Shown here piece by piece: positions 1 to 5,964 of a stretch of DNA of 7,065 bases. The notes beneath the pieces are model-generated. The model searched no databases, was not told the DNA's origin, and worked only from the letters and a program-made list of their open reading frames with translations. The position numbers and the translations under genes were made by a program. This stretch comes from Betaproteobacteria bacterium (GTDB lineage Bacteria; Pseudomonadota; Gammaproteobacteria; Burkholderiales; Burkholderiaceae_E): NCBI GenBank assembly GCA_009922405.1, contig RFVZ01000136.1:1-7065 (forward strand), given 5' to 3'. Numbering within the stretch: the stretch's first letter is position 1; every line of letters starts with the position of its first letter.

Positions 1-836
1 CAATTGACCGTGACCCCGAGGCGGTCGCTGCAGCACGGGCGATTAATGACCCGCGCTTTTCGATTGATCACGCGCCGTTCTCTGAACTGGCGGACGTGCT
101 GAAGGCCCATCGGGTGGTGGCCATTGACGGCGTCCTGCTTGATCTGGGCGTTTCTAGCCCACAACTCGACAATGCAAGTCGCGGGTTCAGCTTTCGTCAG
201 GATGGTCCCTTGGACATGCGGATGGATCCGACCCGGGGCGTCTCGGCTCGCGACTGGTTATTGGCTGCTGACGAAGCCCAAATCGCGGCGGCCCTGAAGT
301 TGCACGGCGAAGAACGAGCGGCTGCACCGATTGCGCGAGCCATCGTGGCCAGACGTCTTGAGGCCGGTGAAAACGCCTTGCGTGGCACCGCTGAACTCGC
401 AGCCCTGGTTGCCAGGGTCGTTCGACGCCGGCCGGGCGCGGTCGCACCCGGCAAAGATCCTGCGACCCGGACTTTTCAGGCCATCCGAATCGTCGTCAAT
501 TCCGAACTTGACGAAGTCGCCGCGGTTTTGCAGATCGCAACTGATTGTCTTCGGCCCGGCGGACGTCTCGTGGTGATCGCGTTCCACTCGCTCGAAGATC
601 GGATCGTGAAACAGTTTCTGGCTCAGGAGTCGGGTCGGGCGGGATCGTCCACGATCGCGGGGTCGCTCCCCGCGGGTCTGCGAGGCCTGCCCCCGCCCAC
701 AGGCGGCAAGCCGCAGGCGGCTCCTCGCCTTCGCTTATTGCCCCGGGTGTTGCCGGATGCGGCAGAAGCGGCCGCGAATCCGCGGGCTCGCTCGGCAGTC
801 TTGCGCGGTGCCGAACGTCTGCAGGCGGCGGCGTGA
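1..836 (+). CDS. rsmH: 16S rRNA (cytosine1402-N4)-methyltransferase RsmH, 5' partial
   Basis: RsmH (formerly MraW) uses S-adenosylmethionine to methylate N4 of C1402 in the decoding centre of 16S rRNA, in the cytoplasm. The frame is open from the window edge (first full codon at base 3) to the TGA at 834-836, giving 277 visible residues. E. coli RsmH has 313 residues, and aligning IDRDP suggests about 50 N-terminal residues, with the glycine-rich SAM-binding loop, lie outside the window. Visible family motifs in order are IDRDPEAV (acidic SAM-ribose region), DGVLLDLGVSSPQLD, RGFSFRQDGPLDMRMDPTRG, GEER, DPATRTFQAIRIVVNSEL, PGGRLVVIAFHSLEDRIVK and the C-terminal NPRARSAVLR. The first ATG in the window (base 96) is internal, because homology continues upstream of it. 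The stop overlaps the ftsL start by one base. Truncation is due to the window edge, not to a pseudogene. Identification is near certain. Confidence 0.98.
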   Translation, partial: IDRDPEAVAAARAINDPRFSIDHAPFSELADVLKAHRVVAIDGVLLDLGVSSPQLDNASRGFSFRQDGPLDMRMDPTRGVSARDWLLAADEAQIAAALKLHGEERAAAPIARAIVARRLEAGENALRGTAELAALVARVVRRRPGAVAPGKDPATRTFQAIRIVVNSELDEVAAVLQIATDCLRPGGRLVVIAFHSLEDRIVKQFLAQESGRAGSSTIAGSLPAGLRGLPPPTGGKPQAAPRLRLLPRVLPDAAEAAANPRARSAVLRGAERLQAAA

Positions 837-838
837 TG
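833..838 (+). promoter_or_regulatory. rsmH stop / ftsL start overlap (GTGATG)
   Basis: The rsmH TGA (834-836) shares its final A with the ftsL ATG (836-838), and a GTG in the ftsL frame (833-835) spans the stop. With no strong Shine-Dalgarno nearby, ftsL initiation probably relies on ribosomes terminating on rsmH. This is inferred from the arrangement. Confidence 0.6.
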
Positions 839-1114
839 ACTCGAATCGACATCGTCATCACGATCTTGCTGGTTCTGTGTTCGCTCCTTCTGGTGGAGTC
901 CCAGCACAAAAATCGACGCGCCTACATTGAGCTCGAACGGGCGCAGCAGGCCGAAGCGAAGTTGCAGGTGCAGTGGAACCAGTTGCAGCTCGAGCAGTCG
1001 CGTCTGACCAAGACATCTCTGATCGCGGAAGCGGCCGCGCGCGACTTGAAAATGCAAGGAGTCGTCCCCGCTCGGACGCTTTACCTGTCGGAACCCGCGG
1101 GTGTTAAACCATGA
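836..1114 (+). CDS. ftsL: Cell division protein FtsL
   Basis: FtsL is a small bitopic inner-membrane divisome protein. With FtsQ and FtsB it forms the complex that recruits and activates the septal synthase FtsW-FtsI. The 92-residue product has a very short cytoplasmic N-terminus, one membrane helix at about residues 4-20 (IDIVITILLVLCSLLLV), then a periplasmic alpha-helical, coiled-coil-prone stretch at about 28-60 rich in Glu, Gln and Leu. It ends in the family-like LKMQGVVPARTLYL. Size and layout match betaproteobacterial FtsL, which is poorly conserved in sequence, so position between rsmH and ftsI is strong support. The ATG at 836 is preferred: it overlaps the rsmH TGA (TGATG) and puts the membrane helix at the N-terminus. 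An in-frame GTG sits directly before it at 833. The frame is open further upstream, but only as a shadow of rsmH. There is no strong Shine-Dalgarno (only AGGCGG at 823-828), so coupling to rsmH translation is likely. The last four bases overlap ftsI. Confidence 0.95.
   Translation: MTRIDIVITILLVLCSLLLVESQHKNRRAYIELERAQQAEAKLQVQWNQLQLEQSRLTKTSLIAEAAARDLKMQGVVPARTLYLSEPAGVKP
1111..1114 (+). promoter_or_regulatory. ftsL stop / ftsI start overlap (ATGA)
   Basis: The ATGA tetranucleotide is both the ftsI start and the ftsL stop, a common termination-reinitiation arrangement. The 15 bases upstream have no convincing Shine-Dalgarno, so ftsI output is probably tied to ftsL translation. This would help keep the two interacting divisome proteins in proportion. 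Confidence 0.65.
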
Positions 1115-2916
1115 GAAAGACCCGTGTCCACTCGTTCACTCCGAACCCCTTGCTCAAGGTCAAGTTACCGGCTGGGCGATCCAGATTCGCCATGTTCATG
1201 ATGTCCTGCGCGTTTCTGGCGCTGATTGCGCGGGCGTTGTGGCTTCAGGTCTGGTCGAATGATTTTCTTCAGCGCCAGGGTGAGGTGCGCTTCATGCGCA
1301 CCGTCGAGATGCCGGCCACGCGCGGGGGCATCACCGACCGCAACGGGGCGATTCTGGCTAAGAGCCTGCCCGCACGCGCGATTTTTGCCAACCCCGGCGA
1401 TGCGCAACTCGAGCCCGCCCAGGTCAGTGAACTGAGCAAGCTCCTGGGAATGCCCGAACGAGATTTGGCCAAGCGCCTGGCTTCTGATAGCAAGACCTTT
1501 GTTTACCTGAAACGTCAGGTCGATGCGCCGGAGGCCGAGAAAATCGCCGCCCTCAAGCTACCCGGGATCCACCAGTTGCGCGAGTACAAGCGGCACTATC
1601 CGGACGGTTCGACGATTGCCCATGTGGTCGGTTTTACCAACGTTGAAGATGCCGGTCAGGAGGGCATGGAACTCGTTCACCAGCCCGGTCTGGCCGGACA
1701 TGCAGGTGCTCGTCGCGTGATGCTCGACCGAATGGGCAACATCATCGAGGATGTCGGGACCCTGCGCGAACCACAGGACGGAAGCGACCTGCAGTTGTCG
1801 ATTGATACCCGGATTCAGTATCACGTGTTCGACGCCGTGCGCGACGCCGTCAATCAGCACCATGCAGTGGCCGGTGCCGCTGTGGTTCTCGATGCAAAGA
1901 CGGGCGAAGTGTTGGCGCTCGCTAACCTGCCGACGTACGACCCGAACGAGCGGGGTGCTTTATCAGGCGCTCAGCTGCGTAACCGGGTGATGACCGATAC
2001 CTTTGAGCCGGGCTCCACCTTCAAGCCGTTCGCGATTTCGGCAGCGCTCGAGGCAGGGATCGTCAAGCCCAGTTCGATGGTGAATTGCTCGGGCAAGTTG
2101 ACGATTGGCTCGGCATCGATCGGTGATGCGCACGGCCACGGGACTTTGTCGGTCGAGGAGGTGTTGCAAAAATCCTCGAACGTGGGCACCGCCAAGATCG
2201 CCCTGCAGTTGCCCCCGCAGCGGATGTGGGAAATCTATAACTCGCTGGGTTTTGGTCAGGCGCCAGAGGTCGGATTTCCGGGTGCCGTGGCTGGACGTGT
2301 GCGCCCCTGGAAGACCTGGAAGCCAATCGAACAGGCGACCATGTCCTATGGTCACGGGGTCTCGGTGTCGCTGCTGCAACTGGCCCGCGCGTATACCGTC
2401 TTTGCCCGCGATGGCGAAATCATCCCTCTGACCTTTCTGAAAAGCGAACAACCCGCGGTCGGTCAGCGGGTCATGTCGGCCGAGACTGCGCGGGCAGTTC
2501 GACACATGCTCGAACTCGCGGCCGGCCCAGGCGGTACGGCACCCAAAGCGCAGATCCCGGGATTCAGCGTGGCGGGTAAAACCGGTACCGCCCATAAACT
2601 CGATGGCGGACGTTACGTTACCCGTTACGTTTCATCCTTTGTGGGGTTTGCTCCGGCGTCAAACCCGCGCGTCATCATCGCGGTGATGATCGATGAGCCC
2701 TCGGCGGGGGAGCACTACGGCGGAACCGTTGCGGCGCCAATTTTTGCCCGGATTGCCAGCGACACGATGCGGACCCTGCGCGTGACGCCGGATATCCCCT
2801 TGCGCGCGGAAACCGACTCTGGTGCCAAATCAGGGTCTGGTTCGGGCCCAGTTCCTGGGATGCCGCCGACAAGCAAGACCGCGCGCGCGCCGGCCCGCAG
2901 TCGAGGGAACGCGTGA
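1111..2916 (+). CDS. ftsI: Septal peptidoglycan D,D-transpeptidase FtsI (PBP3)
   Basis: FtsI is the class B penicillin-binding protein that cross-links septal peptidoglycan in the periplasm with its glycosyltransferase partner FtsW. The protein is 601 residues (E. coli 588). A basic cytoplasmic N-terminus precedes one membrane anchor at about 25-48 (FAMFMMSCAFLALIARALWLQVW). The PBP dimerisation/pedestal region follows, with RGGITDRNGAILA at 71-83. The transpeptidase domain covers about 225-555 and carries all three active-site motifs: S302-T-F-K305 (nucleophile Ser302), S355-S-N357 and K490-T-G-T493. GFAPASNPR and MIDEPSAGEHYGG are also family-typical. After about residue 560 there is a Gly/Ser/Pro/Arg-rich tail. 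The ATG at 1111 overlaps the ftsL stop (ATGA), and the N-terminus has the expected length before the anchor. No clear ribosome binding site is seen, so coupling to ftsL is inferred. The stop overlaps the murE ATG by one base. The motif set, length and anchor fit FtsI better than the elongation-specific PBP2, and dcw context settles it. Confidence 0.98.
   Translation: MRKTRVHSFTPNPLLKVKLPAGRSRFAMFMMSCAFLALIARALWLQVWSNDFLQRQGEVRFMRTVEMPATRGGITDRNGAILAKSLPARAIFANPGDAQLEPAQVSELSKLLGMPERDLAKRLASDSKTFVYLKRQVDAPEAEKIAALKLPGIHQLREYKRHYPDGSTIAHVVGFTNVEDAGQEGMELVHQPGLAGHAGARRVMLDRMGNIIEDVGTLREPQDGSDLQLSIDTRIQYHVFDAVRDAVNQHHAVAGAAVVLDAKTGEVLALANLPTYDPNERGALSGAQLRNRVMTDTFEPGSTFKPFAISAALEAGIVKPSSMVNCSGKLTIGSASIGDAHGHGTLSVEEVLQKSSNVGTAKIALQLPPQRMWEIYNSLGFGQAPEVGFPGAVAGRVRPWKTWKPIEQATMSYGHGVSVSLLQLARAYTVFARDGEIIPLTFLKSEQPAVGQRVMSAETARAVRHMLELAAGPGGTAPKAQIPGFSVAGKTGTAHKLDGGRYVTRYVSSFVGFAPASNPRVIIAVMIDEPSAGEHYGGTVAAPIFARIASDTMRTLRVTPDIPLRAETDSGAKSGSGSGPVPGMPPTSKTARAPARSRGNA
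2880..2890. repeat. Short alternating CG tract in the 3' end of ftsI
   Basis: Eleven bases of strictly alternating C and G lie within codons for the Ala/Arg-rich tail of FtsI. The tract is probably a by-product of GC-rich Ala and Arg codons. It is a simple sequence where slippage or sequencing error could occur, but the frame is intact here. Confidence 0.5.
2903..2909 (+). promoter_or_regulatory. Ribosome binding site of murE
   Basis: GAGGGAA lies within the last codons of ftsI, six bases before ATG 2916 and only three before the alternative GTG 2913. The spacing favours the ATG as the murE start. It shows murE can be initiated on its own as well as by coupling to ftsI. Confidence 0.6.
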
Positions 2917-4526
2917 TGACGGCGCGCCCACCCACTGATGCGTTGGCGAGCGCCGGCATACTCTCACCCGCGGCTCTGGCCGCCGTTGGGTGGTTGCGAC
3001 AGGGTGCGCACTGGACTCGTCACGCGCGATTGCGTCTCGATAGTCGTCAAGTGCGGCCAGGCGATGTGTTCGTGGCGGCGCCCGGTGGCAAAACCGACGG
3101 CCGGCGCTTCATTGCGGAGGCCGTTCAGGCGGGCGCGGGGGCGGTCCTTTGGGATCCAGCCGATGGCTTTGCCTGGCCAGCTGAAACCTATTCCGGGTTT
3201 TCCGAATCGGGGCGCGGTGTTGCCAACGCGGCGCTGATCGCTGCACATCGCAATTCGGGTCCGATTGCGGCTGAGTTGCTGGGACATCCCTCGGCGCGAA
3301 TGGCGATCACCGCATTTACCGGAACGAATGGCAAAACCACCTGCTCCCAGTGGCTGGCACAGCTTCTTGAAAGCGACGGAACGCCCTGTGCGGTCGTTGG
3401 TACGCTGGGCGCCGGGCGATTTGGCCCGCTCGAAAACCTCACATCGCTGGGGCTGACCACACCCGAAGCCGTTGATTTGCAATCAATGCTGGTTGATTGG
3501 ACTCACGACGGGTTGGCGGCTGTTTCACTGGAGGCCTCCTCGATCGGCCTCGCCGTGGGGCGTCTTCATGGCACTCAAATCAAGACGGCTGTTTTCACCA
3601 ATCTAACTCGAGATCACCTGGATTTTCATCCGGATCTCGAGGCGTATACCCAGGCAAAGGCAGCGCTCTTTGCATGGCCAGGTCTGGCATCAGTCGTCGT
3701 CAATTGCGACGATGCGGCGGCTGACAGGATGCTCGAGGCGGCGCCTAGTCATGTCCAGCGGATTGGTTACCGGATCGACTCTAAGCGCCGGGGCGTTCAG
3801 GCCACTGCGCGGGTGGACGCCTGGCTGCGAGTTGAGCGAATCGAGACTCTCGATTCGGGGGGGTACCGGATCGAAATCGATGGCGATTGGGGGCGTGGCT
3901 CGGTCAACCTGCGGGCGCCGGGTCGCTTCAATATTAGTAACGCGCTCGCTGTGGCGGGTTCGGCGTTGGCTAACGGGATGGGGTTTGAGCAGGTGCTGGT
4001 TGGGCTTGCGAAGCTCAGCCCGGTGCCGGGGCGGATGGAAACCCTGTCCGAGCGCAATGCCCCACTGGTCGTAATTGACTACGCCCATACGCCCGATGCG
4101 CTGGTTCAGGTGTTGGCTGCGCTGCGTCCGATCACAAAAGTACGCGGCGGTCGCCTACATTGCGTGTTTGGTGCAGGCGGAGATCGGGACGTTGGAAAAC
4201 GCGTCCTGATGGGGGAGGCGGTTGCACAGCACGCCGACACCCTGATGGTCACCACGGACAACCCGCGCAGCGAAGACCCACAGCAGATCGTACGGGCAAT
4301 CCTAGAGGGAGTGGTGCGGGTCTCCTCAGCCAGTGGCGCCCAGGTCGAGCCTGATCGCAGGCGGGCTATTCAACAGGTTATTGGCGCCGCTGGGGCCGCT
4401 GATGTCATCTTGATTGCCGGCAAAGGTCATGAATCCGTCCAGGAAATCGCGGGCCAGCAATTGCCGTTTCGTGATGTCGATGAGGCCCGGATCGCGCTCA
4501 GTCAGCGGAGCGATCGTGCAACTTGA
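2916..4526 (+). CDS. murE: UDP-MurNAc-L-Ala-D-Glu:meso-2,6-diaminopimelate ligase MurE
   Basis: MurE is the ATP-dependent cytoplasmic Mur ligase that adds the third stem-peptide residue. The product is 536 residues, longer than E. coli MurE (495) with about 14 extra residues before the first conserved motif. The N-terminal uridine-binding domain shows LDSRQVRPGDVFVA (41-54) and DGRRFI (61-66). The central ATPase domain has the P-loop TGTNGKTT (135-142), EASSIGL (206-212), FTNLTRDHLDFH (227-238) and Lys248, which aligns with the carbamylated lysine. The C-terminal domain has PGRME (371-375), DYAHTPDAL (388-396), FGAGGDRD (418-425), DNPRSEDP (448-455) and AGKGHE (501-506). The DNPR motif indicates specificity for meso-diaminopimelate rather than lysine. 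ATG 2916 is chosen over the adjacent in-frame GTG at 2913 because it gives better spacing from GAGGGAA at 2903-2909. It overlaps the ftsI stop by one base, and the 3' end overlaps murF by 11 bases. In some Burkholderiales (Bordetella, for example) murE and murF are fused; here they are separate. Confidence 0.98.
   Translation: MTARPPTDALASAGILSPAALAAVGWLRQGAHWTRHARLRLDSRQVRPGDVFVAAPGGKTDGRRFIAEAVQAGAGAVLWDPADGFAWPAETYSGFSESGRGVANAALIAAHRNSGPIAAELLGHPSARMAITAFTGTNGKTTCSQWLAQLLESDGTPCAVVGTLGAGRFGPLENLTSLGLTTPEAVDLQSMLVDWTHDGLAAVSLEASSIGLAVGRLHGTQIKTAVFTNLTRDHLDFHPDLEAYTQAKAALFAWPGLASVVVNCDDAAADRMLEAAPSHVQRIGYRIDSKRRGVQATARVDAWLRVERIETLDSGGYRIEIDGDWGRGSVNLRAPGRFNISNALAVAGSALANGMGFEQVLVGLAKLSPVPGRMETLSERNAPLVVIDYAHTPDALVQVLAALRPITKVRGGRLHCVFGAGGDRDVGKRVLMGEAVAQHADTLMVTTDNPRSEDPQQIVRAILEGVVRVSSASGAQVEPDRRRAIQQVIGAAGAADVILIAGKGHESVQEIAGQQLPFRDVDEARIALSQRSDRAT
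4507..4510 (+). promoter_or_regulatory. Ribosome binding site deciding the murF GTG start
   Basis: GGAG lies inside the 3' end of murE, five bases before GTG 4516. No comparable site was found for the in-frame ATG at 4474, so this motif supports the GTG start and the 11-base murE/murF overlap. Confidence 0.6.
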
Positions 4527-5964
4527 CTTGCAGCAGGCCCAACGCTGGATCCCGGGGGCGGTCGGCCACTTCCCAGCTGGGGCCGTGGCAGTTGTTGATA
4601 GCGTGTGTACCGATACCCGTGCCATCACACCCGGATGCTTGTTCATCGCTTTGCGGGGCGAGCGGTTCGATGGCCACGCGTTCGCCGATGCCGCCATTGC
4701 CGCAGGTGCGAGTGCCGTTATGCTCGAGTCCGCGTCTCCGGTTGCTGCCGTGTCACGGGCGGTCGCTCAAGTTCAGGTGCCCGATACGACGTTAGCCCTT
4801 GGCGCCCTGGCTGCCGGTTGGCGAGCGCAGTTCGACCTTCCCATCATCGCGGTGACTGGGAGCAACGGTAAGACGACCGTCAAAGGTATGATCGCCGCGA
4901 TTCTTGAGGCCGCTTTTGGCTCGGCGCACTACCACGCGACGCCGGGCAACTTGAATAACCAGATCGGGGTGCCGCTCACGCTCTTGGGCCTGAACGCGCA
5001 GCACCGTGCAGCGGTTGTTGAGCTTGGGATGAATCATCCGGGTGAGATTGCCGGGCTTGCCCAAATGACCGTTGCACGCGTCGCGCTCGTCAACAATGCG
5101 CAGCGCGAGCATCAGGAGTTTCTGGATGGGGTTGAGGCAACCGCCCTCGAAAACGGCGCCGCAATTAGCGAACTCGGCCCCGACGGTGTGGCGGTATTTC
5201 CAGCCGATGACGCATGCGCGCCGCTTTGGCGATCATTGGCGGGCTCGAGGTCGGTGCTGCAATTTGCGCTCGGCGACGACGGTCAAGCCGCCGTCAGTGC
5301 GTCGGAGGACGCCGATCCGACTGGCTTCAAGCTGCGATTGCGCGGCCTCGATGTCACGCCTACGGTGCACCTGGCCATCGACGGCCAGCATAACGTGCGC
5401 AATGCCCTGGCTGCAGCAGCCTGTTGTCGTGCGATTGGCGTACCTCCCGCGGCGATCGTTGCGGGGCTTGAGCGCTTCCGTCCGCTCCCTGGCCGATTGG
5501 TCCGACATTCCCGCGCGGATGCGGTCACGGTCATTGATGACAGCTACAACGCGAACCCCGATTCGGTGCTTGCCGCGATCGATTTGCTGGCTGACTTGCG
5601 TCACCGCGGAACTGCCGCGCGAGTCGTTCTGGTCTTGGGCGATATGGGTGAAGTCGGGGCCAATGGGCCAGAGTTTCATGCCGAGGTAGGTGCATGGGCC
5701 CGCGAGCAGGGGCTGGACGCTCTCATCGCCACCGGGGCGCTTACCCGCGCTGCGGTGCAGGGGTGGACTTCGGCCCCAGGCGGGCAGGATTTTCAGACGG
5801 CGCAGCATTGCGATACGGTTGATGAAGCGATCGCAGCGGCGCGGGTCGCAGTGACCGCGGGGACCACGGTACTCGTGAAGGGTTCCCGCTTCATGCGAAT
5901 GGAGCGGGTCGTGCATGGGTTGCTCGATACAGGCTTCGCCCACCCCGCCGGAGGGCATGCCTGA
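4516..5964 (+). CDS. murF: UDP-MurNAc-tripeptide:D-alanyl-D-alanine ligase MurF
   Basis: MurF is the last cytoplasmic Mur ligase; it joins D-Ala-D-Ala to the UDP-MurNAc tripeptide using ATP. From GTG 4516 it is 482 residues (E. coli 452). The N-terminal domain has VCTDTRAITPGCLFIALRGE (30-49). The ATPase domain has the P-loop TGSNGKTT (114-121), GNLNNQIGVPLTL (144-156), ELGMNHPGEI (169-178) and NNAQREHQEF (193-202). The C-terminal domain has PLPGRL (323-328), DDSYNANPDS (341-350), LGDMGEVG (374-381) and VLVKGSRFMRME (452-463). The start is GTG at 4516. It lies five bases after GGAG (4507-4510), and the product then begins QLDLQQAQRWIPG, matching the usual position of the first MurF helix. The frame is open further upstream (ATG 4474, TTG 4414), but that lies inside murE and lacks MurF-like sequence. 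The 11-base overlap with murE suggests coupled translation. The stop abuts the mraY ATG. Function is certain; the start is likely. Confidence 0.97.
   Translation: MQLDLQQAQRWIPGAVGHFPAGAVAVVDSVCTDTRAITPGCLFIALRGERFDGHAFADAAIAAGASAVMLESASPVAAVSRAVAQVQVPDTTLALGALAAGWRAQFDLPIIAVTGSNGKTTVKGMIAAILEAAFGSAHYHATPGNLNNQIGVPLTLLGLNAQHRAAVVELGMNHPGEIAGLAQMTVARVALVNNAQREHQEFLDGVEATALENGAAISELGPDGVAVFPADDACAPLWRSLAGSRSVLQFALGDDGQAAVSASEDADPTGFKLRLRGLDVTPTVHLAIDGQHNVRNALAAAACCRAIGVPPAAIVAGLERFRPLPGRLVRHSRADAVTVIDDSYNANPDSVLAAIDLLADLRHRGTAARVVLVLGDMGEVGANGPEFHAEVGAWAREQGLDALIATGALTRAAVQGWTSAPGGQDFQTAQHCDTVDEAIAAARVAVTAGTTVLVKGSRFMRMERVVHGLLDTGFAHPAGGHA
5950..5955 (+). promoter_or_regulatory. Ribosome binding site of mraY
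   Basis: GGAGGG, embedded in the last codons of murF, is nine bases before ATG 5965. It is the strongest Shine-Dalgarno-like sequence at any junction in the window. It may keep the membrane enzyme well translated even though its start follows the murF stop directly. Confidence 0.7.

Noticed and set aside
1..95. Possible gene start at ATG 96 with noncoding DNA before it
   Set aside because: Bases 3-95 translate in frame to RsmH sequence (IDRDPEAV, NDPRFSI), so the gene begins before the window.
545..835. Upstream extension of the ftsL frame
   Set aside because: The frame is open into rsmH, but the extra residues are Arg/Ser/Gly-rich shadow sequence and would bury the FtsL membrane helix about 100 residues in. 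ATG 836 gives a normal FtsL.
1963..2595. 210-codon open frame on the minus strand opposite ftsI
   Set aside because: It covers the transpeptidase-domain coding region of ftsI in antisense; the composition is Arg/His-rich and unlike a real protein.
4414..4515. Longer murF from TTG 4414 or ATG 4474
   Set aside because: The added residues do not resemble MurF, overlap the conserved end of murE and lack a good ribosome binding site. GTG 4516 has GGAG at suitable spacing.
5233..5958. 241-codon open frame on the minus strand opposite murF
   Set aside because: It is antisense to the conserved C-terminal half of murF, with no recognisable domain and no support from gene context.
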